From positions 401,696-465,695 of the forward strand of contig NZ_LMKB01000006.1 in the NCBI RefSeq assembly GCF_001421165.1: a DNA stretch of 64,000 nucleotides. Reading direction: 5' to 3'. The position numbers and the translations under genes were made by a program. Of this stretch, positions 56,362-64,000 are shown one piece after another; position 1 is the stretch's first letter; each line of letters starts with the position of its first letter. The notes beneath the pieces are model-generated. The model ran no database searches. It was given only the letters and a program-made list of their open reading frames with translations, and was not told the DNA's origin. The DNA is from Frigoribacterium sp. Leaf8 (GTDB lineage Bacteria; Actinomycetota; Actinomycetes; Actinomycetales; Microbacteriaceae).

Positions 56362-57407
56362 GCGACGGCGTCTCCGGCGTCGAAGGAGAACCGGACGACG
56401 CTGCCCGGCACGAGGTCGAGGCCGGCGACCACGCCGGGCGGGACGTCGGCCGACACGTCGCCGGCCCGGACCCGGACGACGTCCCCGCGGGGTTCGAGGT
56501 CCGTGACGACGACGTCGAGGACGTTCTCGGACGACGTCGGACCCGAGGGGGTACCGGTCGTCACGCGCACGGCGCTCGGCCGCACGGCCACCGCGGCCGC
56601 GGCGCCCGCCGGGAGCCCGTCGGCGGACCGGGCGGTCAGCAGGGTGCCGTCCTCCAACCGGACGCCTCCCCCGCGGGCCGTGCCGGTCAGCAGGTCGAGC
56701 CCCGCGAGCCCCGCGGCGAACGGCGTGGTCGGACGGTCGAGGATGGCGCGCGTGGGGCCGGCGTCGACGACCCGGCCGCCGTCGAGCACGACGACCCGGT
56801 CGGCCAGCGTGTAGGCGTCGAGGACGTCGTGCGTGACGATCACCGCCGTGCGGTCGGCGAGGACGTCGCGCAGGGTCCGTCGCAGGGCGGGCGCGACCGA
56901 CACGTCGAGAGCCGCCATCGGCTCGTCGAGCAGCAACAGGCAGGGGTCGGCGGCCAGGGCACGGGCGACGGCGATCCGCTGCGCCTGTCCACCCGAGAGC
57001 TGCGCCGGACGCCGCTCGGCGAGCCCCGTGGCGTCGACCCGGTCGAGCCAGTCGCGGGCTCGGCGGCCGGCCTCGCGTCGAGGCACCCCGGTGCTGCGCG
57101 GACCGAAGGCGACGTTGTCGAGCGCACTGAGGTGCGGGAAGAGCAGGGCGTCCTGGGCGAGCATCGAGACGCCGCGCTCGTGCGGGCGCAGCGAGGGTCC
57201 GCGCCCGCGGCCGTCGACGTCGAACAGCACGCGGTCGCCCAGGCGGGCCGTGCCGTGGTCGGGTCGCAGGAGGCCGGCGACCAGGGACAGCAGCGTCGAC
57301 TTGCCGGCCCCGTTCGGGCCGAGGACGGCCACCGTCTCTCCGTCGGCCACCTCCAGCTCGACGTCGAAGCCGCGGTCCTCGACGACCGCCGCGAACTCGA
57401 GCGTCAC
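56349..57407 (-). CDS. modC: Molybdate ABC transporter ATP-binding protein
   Basis: The ATPase of the ModABC importer, 352 residues. Walker A is [11 protein letters not shown], the signature is [15 protein letters not shown] and Walker B is [12 protein letters not shown]. Beyond residue 235 comes a TOBE/Mop-like regulatory domain ([20 protein letters not shown]). GTG 57407 overlaps the modB stop (GTGA). The frame continues upstream over modB as a shadow only. Confidence 0.93.
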   Translation of the reverse strand: MTLEFAAVVEDRGFDVELEVADGETVAVLGPNGAGKSTLLSLVAGLLRPDHGTARLGDRVLFDVDGRGRGPSLRPHERGVSMLAQDALLFPHLSALDNVAFGPRSTGVPRREAGRRARDWLDRVDATGLAERRPAQLSGGQAQRIAVARALAADPCLLLLDEPMAALDVSVAPALRRTLRDVLADRTAVIVTHDVLDAYTLADRVVVLDGGRVVDAGPTRAILDRPTTPFAAGLAGLDLLTGTARGGGVRLEDGTLLTARSADGLPAGAAAAVAVRPSAVRVTTGTPSGPTSSENVLDVVVTDLEPRGDVVRVRAGDVSADVPPGVVAGLDLVPGSVVRFSFDAGDAVAYLV

Positions 57408-58228
57408 GACCCGCGCCTCCGGGTGGCGACGCCGGACGGCCCGCCCGCCCGATGGGCCAGGGCGACAACGACGACCGCCACGAGGACGAGCACGAGCGAC
57501 AGCGCCACGGCGGCGTCGGGATCGGTCTCGCGTTGCAGGTAGATCTCGAGCGGAAGGGTCCGCGTGACGCCCTGCAAGGAGCCCGCGAAGGTCAGCGTCG
57601 CGCCGAACTCGCCGAGGGCCCGCGCGAACGACAACACGGCGCCCGAGACGAGGGCGGGCAGCACGAGCGGCAGCGTGACCCGCCGCAGCACGGTCGTGGG
57701 CCGGGCACCCAGGGTCGCCGCGACGGCCTCGTAGCGCGTGCCCACCGTGCGGAGGGCGCCCTCGAGGCTCAGCACCAGGAAGGGCAGGGCGACGAAGGTC
57801 TGGGCCAGCACGACCGCCGTGGTCGAGAACGCGATCGTCACGCCGAGCGCGTCGAACGCCTGACCGAGCAGGCCGCGGCGCCCGAAGGTGTAGAGCAACG
57901 CGATGCCTCCGACGACGGGCGGGAGCACCAACGGCAGCAGCACGAGCGACCGCAGCACCCTTTGGCCCCGGAACCCGGTGCGGGCCAGCACGACCGCCAT
58001 CGGGACGCCGAGCACGACGCAGAGGAGGGTCGCCGTGACCGACGTGCGCAGGCTGAGCCAGAACGCGGCGACCGACGACTCGGAGGTGACCAACGGCACG
58101 AACTCGGCCCAGTCGACCCTCGACACCATGGCGACGAGGGGCAGCAGGACGAAGGCCGCCCCCAGGGCCGCGACGACCGCGATCCACACCGGGACGCCGG
58201 CGTAGGCACGGTGCGGGGCGGGCGTCAC
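57404..58228 (-). CDS. modB: Molybdate ABC transporter permease
   Basis: The membrane subunit of ModABC, 274 residues with five or six helices. The coupling motif [27 protein letters not shown] (in parts) is the EAA loop that contacts Mod[29 protein letters not shown] is typical of ModB. The start is GTG 58228, overlapping the modA stop (GTGA). Confidence 0.94.
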   Translation of the reverse strand: MTPAPHRAYAGVPVWIAVVAALGAAFVLLPLVAMVSRVDWAEFVPLVTSESSVAAFWLSLRTSVTATLLCVVLGVPMAVVLARTGFRGQRVLRSLVLLPLVLPPVVGGIALLYTFGRRGLLGQAFDALGVTIAFSTTAVVLAQTFVALPFLVLSLEGALRTVGTRYEAVAATLGARPTTVLRRVTLPLVLPALVSGAVLSFARALGEFGATLTFAGSLQGVTRTLPLEIYLQRETDPDAAVALSLVLVLVAVVVVALAHRAGGPSGVATRRRGS

Positions 58229-59040
58229 GGCGCGCCGAAGCCGGCGTCCCGCAGCACGCCCTGCCCGACCTCGCCGGTGACGAAGGCGACGAACGCCTCG
58301 GCCACCGCCGGGTTCGCCGTGTCGGCCACAGGGGCGATGGGATAGGTGTTGACGGCCTGGTCGGCCTCGGGGAACTCGATGCCTGTCACGCTGTCGCCGG
58401 CGGCCTCGACGTCCGTGACGTAGACCAGCCCGGCGTCGGCCTCCCCCGAGGTGACCTTGCCCAGCACGTCGGTGACCGAGGACTCCTCGCTGACCGGCGA
58501 GATCGTGACGCCGGTGGCCCGCTCGACCGCGACCGTCGCCGCACCGCAGGGCACCTGGGCCGCGCAGACCACGGTCGTCACGTCGGACTTACCGAGGTCG
58601 GCGAAGCCCGTGACGTCGGCGGGGTTCGACGGCGGCACGGCGATGGTGAGGACGTTCGTGGCGAAGTCCTCCGAGGCCGACGGGTCGACGAGTCCGGCGT
58701 CGGTCAGCTTCGCCATGTTCTTCTCGTCGGCCGAGGCGAAGACGTCGGCCGGGGCTCCCTCGGTGATCTGCGTCACCAGGTCGGACGAGCCCGCGAAGGT
58801 CAGGTCGACGGTCGTGCCCGGGTTCGCCTTCTCGAACTCGTCGGCGAGCTCGGTGAACGTCGTCGTCAACGAGGCGGCGGCGTAGACGGTGATCGACCCC
58901 TCGAGGGTCGGGTCGGAGGCCGTCGGTGTCGCGCTGGTCGCCGTGTCGACGGTCGCGCCCGAGCACCCCGTCAGGGCGAGGGCCGTCGCCACCGCGAGGG
59001 CTCCGACGAGCGCCGTGACGACGCGGGGGGTCCGTCTCAT
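58225..59040 (-). CDS. modA: Molybdate-binding lipoprotein
   Basis: The substrate-binding protein of ModABC, 271 residues. A lipoprotein signal ends in LALTGCSG, with the lipidated Cys26. The mature protein shows [22 protein letters not shown], the oxyanion-site [21 protein letters not shown] and [17 protein letters not shown], all typical of ModA. ATG 59040 lies 2 bp after the stop of the MerR-TOBE gene, so all four genes form one operon. Confidence 0.95.
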   Translation of the reverse strand: MRRTPRVVTALVGALAVATALALTGCSGATVDTATSATPTASDPTLEGSITVYAAASLTTTFTELADEFEKANPGTTVDLTFAGSSDLVTQITEGAPADVFASADEKNMAKLTDAGLVDPSASEDFATNVLTIAVPPSNPADVTGFADLGKSDVTTVVCAAQVPCGAATVAVERATGVTISPVSEESSVTDVLGKVTSGEADAGLVYVTDVEAAGDSVTGIEFPEADQAVNTYPIAPVADTANPAVAEAFVAFVTGEVGQGVLRDAGFGAP

Positions 59041-59042
59041 GG

Positions 59043-59447
59043 TCAGGCCTTCCCGCCGGGCGTCTCGATGATGACCGTCGTGGCCTTCACGACCGCGATG
59101 GCCACCGAACCGGGTTCGAGGCCCAGCTCTCGGACGGCTTCGCTGCTCATCAGCGAGACGATGCGGTGGGGGCCGCACTGCAGCTCGACCTGGGCCATGA
59201 CCCGGTCGGCGGTGATCTCGGTCACGACGCCCACCAGGCGGTTGCGTGCCGACCGCCCCACCTCGGACGGGTCGGCGGGCAGCACGGCGTTCTTCCGGGC
59301 GAGCGTCGCGAGCGCGAGCCCGTCGACCACGCCGCGCCCGGCATCGTCTTTCTCGCTCTCGAGCAGGCCGAGGTCGATCCAGCGTCGCACGGTGTCGTCA
59401 CTCACGCCGAGGAACGCCGCCGCGTCCTTGATCCGTATCTGCGTCAT
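59043..59447 (-). CDS. MerR-type HTH protein with molybdate-binding TOBE domain
   Basis: A 134-residue protein. Residues 1-55 are a MerR/excisionase-like helix-turn-helix (RIKDAAAFLGVSDDTVRRWIDLGLL). Residues 68-131 are a TOBE/Mop domain (SARNRLVGVVTEITADRVMAQVEL, ending VKATTVIIETPG). This is a compact alternative to ModE: a DNA-binding domain plus a molybdate sensor. It heads the modABC operon and probably regulates it. A TAGGCT box lies 7 nt before ATG 59447, with no ribosome binding site. Confidence 0.9.
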   Translation of the reverse strand: MTQIRIKDAAAFLGVSDDTVRRWIDLGLLESEKDDAGRGVVDGLALATLARKNAVLPADPSEVGRSARNRLVGVVTEITADRVMAQVELQCGPHRIVSLMSSEAVRELGLEPGSVAIAVVKATTVIIETPGGKA

Positions 59448-59454
59448 GGACGCG

Positions 59455-59460
59455 AGCCTA
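59455..59460 (-). promoter_or_regulatory. -10 box of a candidate leaderless promoter for the MerR-TOBE/modABC operon
   Basis: TAGGCT on the minus strand, CGCGTCC (7 nt), then ATG 59447. Confidence 0.5.
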
Positions 59461-59593
59461 GTTCCGAATGCGCGGTCGCGCAGCCGCAGGGACTGGTTCC
59501 GGACGAGCCTGCGGGGCGGGGCGTCGTGCACGGCGGAGCCGGAGGAGGCGCGGGTCGCCTCGCGCGGACACCCCACGTTCGGCCCCGCGGGCT

Positions 59594-59599
59594 TAACCT
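59594..59599 (+). promoter_or_regulatory. -10 box of a candidate leaderless promoter for moaA
   Basis: TAACCT, then CGACGG (6 nt), then ATG 59606. It is divergent from the modABC operon across 158 bp. Confidence 0.45.
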
Positions 59600-59605
59600 C
59601 GACGG

Positions 59606-60700
59606 ATGACCGTCTCGCTCGGACTGCCCACCATGCCCGGCCGGGCCCCCGCCGACGACCTGCTGCCCGCGCGGCCGCCGAGCGACGCCGCTCCGGGACT
59701 GCTCGACCGCTTCGGCCGGACCGCGACCGACCTGCGGGTCTCGCTGACCGACAAGTGCAACCTGCGCTGCACCTACTGCATGCCGGCCGAGGGCCTGCCG
59801 GCCCTGCCCCGTGAACAGGCGCTCGACGCCGACGAGATCGTGCGCCTGGTCGGCATCGGCGTGCGCGACCTCGGCGTCCGGCAGGTGCGGTTCACCGGGG
59901 GCGAGCCACTGCTGCGCGCCGACCTCATCGACATCGTGCGACGGGTCGCCGCGATCGACCCGCGGCCCGAGGTGTCGCTGACGACGAACGCCATCGGCCT
60001 GGCGCACCGCGCCCAGGCCCTGGCCGACGCCGGGCTCGACCGGGTCAACGTGTCGCTCGACTCGCTGCACGCCGAGACGTTCATGAAGGTCTCGCGTCGT
60101 CCGTTCCTCGACAAGGTGCTCGCCGGCGTCGACGCCGCGGCGGCGGCCGGCCTCACCCCGGTCAAGATCAACGCCGTCCTGCTGCCCGGCATCAACGACC
60201 ACGAGGCGCCCGACCTGCTCGCCTGGGCCCTGCGCGGCGGCCACGAGCTGCGGTTCATCGAGCAGATGCCGTTGGACGCCGACCGCAGCTGGGACCGCGC
60301 CTCCTTCGTCACCTCACGCGACATCCACTCGCTGATCGCCACGCGCTTCGACCTCAGCCCCGCCGACGTCGAGCGCGACGGAGCACCCGCCGAGCTGTTC
60401 GACGCCGTCGGCCGCGGTGACGACGCCGGACTGGCCGGGCGGGTCGGCATCATCGCCTCGGTCAGCGAACCGTTCTGCGCCGACTGCCGGCGCACCCGCA
60501 TGACCGCCGAGGGCGGCATCCGCAGCTGCCTCTTCAGCGGCGGAGAGACCGGCCTGCGCGACCTGCTGCGGAGCGGGGCGAGCGACCTCGAACTGGCCGA
60601 CGCCTGGCGCGGTGCCATGTGGGCCAAGCCCTCGGGCCACGGCATCGACGACCCGGACTTCGTGCAGCCGGAACGCACCATGAGCGCCATCGGAGGCTGA
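59606..60700 (+). CDS. moaA: GTP 3',8-cyclase
   Basis: Radical-SAM enzyme of the first step of molybdenum cofactor synthesis. The N-terminal cluster motif is KCNLRCTYCMPAEGL with Cys51, Cys55 and Cys58. The C-terminal second cluster is formed by Cys residues in EPFCADCRRTRMTAEGGIRSCLF (in parts). The chain ends in Ala-Ile-Gly-Gly; the C-terminal double glycine is required for activity in the family. The 364 residues include a 30-residue N-terminal extension. moaD follows after one base. Confidence 0.95.
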   Translation: MTVSLGLPTMPGRAPADDLLPARPPSDAAPGLLDRFGRTATDLRVSLTDKCNLRCTYCMPAEGLPALPREQALDADEIVRLVGIGVRDLGVRQVRFTGGEPLLRADLIDIVRRVAAIDPRPEVSLTTNAIGLAHRAQALADAGLDRVNVSLDSLHAETFMKVSRRPFLDKVLAGVDAAAAAGLTPVKINAVLLPGINDHEAPDLLAWALRGGHELRFIEQMPLDADRSWDRASFVTSRDIHSLIATRFDLSPADVERDGAPAELFDAVGRGDDAGLAGRVGIIASVSEPFCADCRRTRMTAEGGIRSCLFSGGETGLRDLLRSGASDLELADAWRGAMWAKPSGHGIDDPDFVQPERTMSAIGG

Positions 60701-60701
60701 G

Positions 60702-61031
60702 ATGACGACCACGAACCCCGCCCCCACCGTCGACGGAGCCACCCCGGCCCCCGTCTCGGCCCCCTTCTCGGCGACGCTGCGGTTCTTCGCCGCCGCCCGC
60801 ACCGCCGTGGGCCGCGACGACCAGCGCGTCGAGGTGCCCGCGGGCGAACGTCCGACCATCGGGCGCCTGCTCACCGAGGTCCGCCCGGTCGAGGGCGTAT
60901 CGGCCGCGGACTTCCGCGACGTGCTGCTGCGCTGCTCGTTCCTCGTCGACGGCCTGACCACGCGGGACCGCGAGCAGCTCGTCCCCGACGGCGCGGTGAT
61001 CGACGTCATGCCGCCGTTCGCCGGCGGCTGA
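60702..61031 (+). CDS. moaD: MoaD/ThiS family sulfur carrier
   Basis: Small subunit of molybdopterin synthase, 109 residues with a 22-residue extension. It ends in the essential Gly-Gly (PPFAGG), which is thiocarboxylated. The ubiquitin-like core is LRFFAAARTAVGRDDQRVEV and LVDGLTTRDREQLVPDGAVIDVMPPF (in parts). It follows moaA directly and is convergent with the MoeB/rhodanese gene that would activate it. Confidence 0.92.
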   Translation: MTTTNPAPTVDGATPAPVSAPFSATLRFFAAARTAVGRDDQRVEVPAGERPTIGRLLTEVRPVEGVSAADFRDVLLRCSFLVDGLTTRDREQLVPDGAVIDVMPPFAGG

Positions 61032-61039
61032 ACGCCCGC

Positions 61040-62326
61040 CTACGGCCGCGTGGGTGCCCCCTGCGCGAGCTGCCACCCGAGCATGCCGCCGTGCAGCACC
61101 GACACGTCGAAGCCCTCGCCCGCCAGCAGGTCGGCCGCGGCGCGGGCCCGCGGCCCTCGGGCGCAGTAGACGACCACCCGCTGCGCCGGATCGAGCTCGG
61201 GCCGCTGGCGGGTGCGCGTGCCGTACCCGGGAGCCTGCACGTCACCGGAGATGTGGGCGAAGTCGTGCTCGTCGACCTCGCGCACGTCGAGCAGCGTGAA
61301 GTCGGCATCGCCCGTCGCTCGCGCCCCGAGCAGGGTCGTCAGCTCGGCCGCGTCGACGTCGGGGCCGACGCGGCGACCACGGGCCGCGGGCGCGTCGGCG
61401 GTGGTCGCCTGCGCCTCGGGCACCGAGGACGAGGAGGCGCGGCGCGCGTCGTTCACCGTCGCCCGGGCCTCGGCCCGGTGCGGGGCGCGGGCCAACCGGC
61501 TCTCCCGCCAGGTGCCGCCCAGGGCGTCGACGGTCACGACCCGGCCGAGCAGCGGATCGCCGAGACCGGTCAGCAGCTTGACGACCTCTCCGGCCATGCC
61601 CGCGCCCACCGTCCCGCACAGCGGCCCCAGCACGCCGACGTCGGCGCAGGACTCGTCCCAGCCCGAGGCGGGCGGGGCAGGGTGCAGGTCGCGGTAGTCG
61701 ACCGCCCGGGCGTCCGGGGCGTCGTCCCAGAAGACGCTGAACTGTCCGTCCCAGCGGTTGACGCTGCCCCAGACGACCGGCAGACCGCGCTCGGCCGCGG
61801 CGTCGGCCACCAGGTAGCAGGTGTCGAACGAGTCGCTGCCGTCCACCACGAGGTCGTAGTCGTCGAGCAGGTAGGCGGTGCGGTCGCTCAGTCGGACGGG
61901 GTGGGCGACGACGGTCACGTCCGGGTTGGCGGCACGCACCCAGTCGGCGGCGGCGCGGGCCTTCGGGAAGCCCAGCTGGTCGGGGCGGAAGAGCACCTGC
62001 CGTTGTAGGTTCGACAGATCGACGGCGTCGTCGTCGACGATTCCCAGGGTTCCCACACCCGAGGCTGCGAGATATTGGATGACCGGCGCGCCCAGCCCGC
62101 CGGCCCCGACCACCAGCACCCTCGACGCCGCCAGGCGCCCCTGGGAGCCCAGACCGAACCCCGGCAGGCGCACGCTTCGCGAGTAGCGTTCGCCCTCGAC
62201 GGGGTCGCCGCCGTGTCCATCGTCGCGCACGCCGGCACCGTGCACGCCACCGTCGTGCACGGCCGCCCCGCGCGCGTCACCCCCGTGTCGCACGCGAGAT
62301 CCTCCGAGAGGGGGAAGAGACGACAT
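61040..62326 (-). CDS. moeB: MoeB/ThiF adenylyltransferase with C-terminal rhodanese domain (MoeZ-like)
   Basis: Activates MoaD by adenylylation and supplies sulfur through its rhodanese domain; 428 residues. The ThiF part has VVGAGGLGAPVIQYLAASGVG, VDLSNLQRQVLF and the catalytic Cys region GVLGPLCGTVGAGMAGEVVKLL. From about residue 325 the rhodanese domain carries the active-site Cys in VVVYCARGPRARAAAD. The linker encodes motif-derived Arg-Ala-Ser-Ser. ATG 62326 has a perfect AGGAGG at a 7-nt spacing. Its start codon overlaps that of the divergent GT39 gene. Confidence 0.92.
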   Translation of the reverse strand: MSSLPPLGGSRVRHGGDARGAAVHDGGVHGAGVRDDGHGGDPVEGERYSRSVRLPGFGLGSQGRLAASRVLVVGAGGLGAPVIQYLAASGVGTLGIVDDDAVDLSNLQRQVLFRPDQLGFPKARAAADWVRAANPDVTVVAHPVRLSDRTAYLLDDYDLVVDGSDSFDTCYLVADAAAERGLPVVWGSVNRWDGQFSVFWDDAPDARAVDYRDLHPAPPASGWDESCADVGVLGPLCGTVGAGMAGEVVKLLTGLGDPLLGRVVTVDALGGTWRESRLARAPHRAEARATVNDARRASSSSVPEAQATTADAPAARGRRVGPDVDAAELTTLLGARATGDADFTLLDVREVDEHDFAHISGDVQAPGYGTRTRQRPELDPAQRVVVYCARGPRARAAADLLAGEGFDVSVLHGGMLGWQLAQGAPTRP

Positions 62327-63992
62327 GACGAACCTCCTGCATCCGGCCGACGGTCGATCGACCGCGCCCACTGTATCCACGACGCCCGGGACCGGCCGCA
62401 GCACGGCCCTCACGCGCCTCCGGCACTGGCGTCATCTCGACGCCGTGCTCGTCGGCCTGCTCGCCGCGTTGCTGTCGGGCGCCTTCCTCTGGGTGCCGTC
62501 CGTCTGGTACGACGAGGCCGCGACGGTCATCTCGGCGACGCGCAGCTGGGGCCAGCTCTGGCAGATGGTCCAGACCGTCGACCTGGTGCACGCCACGTAC
62601 TACGCGTTCATGCATCTGTGGTTCGACGTCTTCCCGTACTCGCCGATCTCGCTCCGGGTGCCCAGCACGATCGTCACGGGGCTCGCCGCCGCGTTCACGG
62701 TCGTGCTCGCCCGCACCCTGGCCGACCGCCGGACGGCCGTCGTGGCGGGCCTGCTGTTCTGCCTGATCCCCCGCGTGACCTGGATGGGCGGCGAGGGCCG
62801 TTCGTACGCCTTCTCGGCGATGTTCGCCGTCGCCCTGACCCTCGTCCTCGTCACCGCCTCGCGCCGGACCGCCCAGGTCGGCGAGACCCGCACCCGGGCC
62901 TCGGCCGTCCGCTGGTGGGTCGCCTACGCCGTGCTCGCCGTCGTCTCGGTTCTCTTCTTCCTGTACGTCGCCTTCGTCGTGGTGGGGCACGGCGTCACCA
63001 TGCTGGTGCAGTGGCGACGCGAGCGCCGGCTCCGCGCCTCCTCGGGGTCGGTGGCGACGTCGCAGGACGCCGTGGCGTCGACCCCGCTCGTCGGCGCACC
63101 GCACGGAGCACGCGGTTCGTTCCTCGGCTGGTTCGCCGGTGCGGCCGTCGCCGGACTCGCGAGCCTGCCCGTCGTGTACTTCACGTCCGAGCAGAGCGGC
63201 CAGGTCGGCTGGCTCGACCGGCCGAGCTTCGCGACGATCGACCAGGTGCTGACGACGCAGTGGTTCTACCAGAACGACCGTTTCGCCGTCTTCGGCTGGA
63301 TGCTGGTGCTCGCCAGCCTGGTCGTCGTGGTCGCCGGTCTCGTGCCCCGTGCCCGGGGACTGGCCGAGGTCGTCCTGCCCTGGATGATCGTGCCCACCGT
63401 CGGCCTCGTGGGCGTCTCGCTCGTGACCGAGCCGCTCTACTCGCCCCGCTACCTGACCTTCGGCACCCCGGCCGTCGCGATCATGATGGCCGTCGCCGTG
63501 GCCGCCATCCCTTGGCGGCGGGTGATCGCCCTCGTCCTGCTGGTCGCCGTGGTGCTCACCGCCCCGACCTACGAACGTCAGCGTCAGCCCGAGGCGAAGG
63601 ACTCGGCCGCGTGGAACCAGGTGGCCGACCTCGTGAGCGAGCAACGGGCGCTCGAACCGGCCGGGACGGCCGAAGGCGTCGTCTTCGGCCCCGTGCGTCG
63701 ACACCCGAAGGCCACGTCGCGCATCATCGAGAACACGTACCCCGCGGCGTTCGAAGGGATGTCGGACTTCACGCTCGAGACCCCCGCGGCCGAGACCGGC
63801 GGGCTGTGGGAGGTCCAGCACCCGCTCGAGGACGTCATCGACCGCACCGACGACCTCGACGTCGTCTGGCTGATCACGAGCGACAAGCAGGACTGGAGGC
63901 CCCGGGTCACCGCGGACCTCGCCGCCAAGGGCTTCCACGTCGCCGACGAGTGGCACCTCACCCGCACGAACGTGCTCAAGTACGAGCGCTGA
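62325..63992 (+). CDS. GT39-like membrane mannosyltransferase family protein
   Basis: A 555-residue protein with about ten to eleven helices and a soluble C-terminal domain of about 140 residues. The catalytic loop after the first helix reads VPSVWYDEAATVISATRSWGQLW, with Asp63-Glu64, as in GT-C family 39 transferases that use polyprenyl-phosphate sugars. FFLYVAFVVVGHGVTMLVQW and other helices follow. ATG 62325 shares two bases with the opposite start codon of moeB. A weak GAGAGGGGGAAGAG ribosome binding site is within reach. It ends eight bases before the window's end. Confidence 0.87.
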   Translation: MTNLLHPADGRSTAPTVSTTPGTGRSTALTRLRHWRHLDAVLVGLLAALLSGAFLWVPSVWYDEAATVISATRSWGQLWQMVQTVDLVHATYYAFMHLWFDVFPYSPISLRVPSTIVTGLAAAFTVVLARTLADRRTAVVAGLLFCLIPRVTWMGGEGRSYAFSAMFAVALTLVLVTASRRTAQVGETRTRASAVRWWVAYAVLAVVSVLFFLYVAFVVVGHGVTMLVQWRRERRLRASSGSVATSQDAVASTPLVGAPHGARGSFLGWFAGAAVAGLASLPVVYFTSEQSGQVGWLDRPSFATIDQVLTTQWFYQNDRFAVFGWMLVLASLVVVVAGLVPRARGLAEVVLPWMIVPTVGLVGVSLVTEPLYSPRYLTFGTPAVAIMMAVAVAAIPWRRVIALVLLVAVVLTAPTYERQRQPEAKDSAAWNQVADLVSEQRALEPAGTAEGVVFGPVRRHPKATSRIIENTYPAAFEGMSDFTLETPAAETGGLWEVQHPLEDVIDRTDDLDVVWLITSDKQDWRPRVTADLAAKGFHVADEWHLTRTNVLKYER

Positions 63993-64000
63993 GCCCGCGA

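Noticed and set aside
54817..57468. Upstream extension of the molybdo-oxidoreductase frame to 57468
   Set aside because: The extension is antisense to the GT87-like gene and lacks any domain. ATG 54816 fits the first membrane helix.

Overview
This is a GC-rich (about 70 %) chromosomal window from an actinobacterium. The mycothiol enzyme Mca, the actinobacterial families DUF4245, DUF4307 and DUF501, the many GTG starts and the overall gene order point to Microbacteriaceae. Curtobacterium or a close relative is my best guess for the genus, but it is not proven. The content is almost entirely core chromosome. I see no prophage, no insertion sequence with a transposase, no CRISPR array and no rRNA.

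Layout. Bases 1-4122 run rightward: exonuclease VII (xseA partial, xseB), a DUF4245 membrane protein, a beta-carbonic anhydrase and fumarase. Bases 4344-10683 run leftward: a prepilin peptidase translationally coupled to a DUF559 protein, a PIN-PhoH ATPase, a class V aminotransferase and an isoprenyl diphosphate synthase. Bases 10769-19615 mix hemolysin III, Mca, GreA, threonine dehydratase, an AI-2E-type permease, a YcaQ-like protein, and HtpX with LemA. A large Ig-domain membrane protein, a repeat-rich kilobase and a tRNA-Leu follow. Bases 23274-29896 hold NDH-2, a mycosin-like protease, DUF501, FtsB, enolase and HisRS, all leftward. Bases 30150-42626 hold TetR, MazG, Mfd, Pth, L25, gluconokinase with a divergent 6-phosphogluconate dehydrogenase, then GlmU-Prs. 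After tRNA-Gln, a MarR regulator and an ABC-F ATPase, bases 45949-62326 form a molybdenum province: moeA-moaC-mog-moaE, the transporter modABC with a MerR-TOBE regulator, moaA-moaD, a MoeB/rhodanese protein and a membrane molybdo-oxidoreductase that would use the cofactor. Interleaved with it is a glycan-type cluster: epimerase, GT2, TIGR04282 transferase, methyltransferase, GT87 and GT39.

The most unusual content is non-coding. (1) An 11-mer, CCGCGCCTCCT or its complement, recurs at least fifty times on both strands. It lies in spacers and inside genes, where it is read in several frames as different peptides. Inverted pairs of it form terminators. It behaves like a DNA-uptake-type or chromosome-architecture sequence. 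(2) Ten copies of a 73-75 bp near-palindrome with GTCGGCAACTC ends occur only between genes, often in tandem duplications beside arrays built from the first motif. (3) Eleven genes show a TANNNT-like -10 box exactly 6-7 nt before the start codon, which predicts widespread leaderless translation. (4) A short-variable-loop tRNA with anticodon UAA, and an orphan promoter with paired palindromes leading into twin hairpins, also deserve attention.
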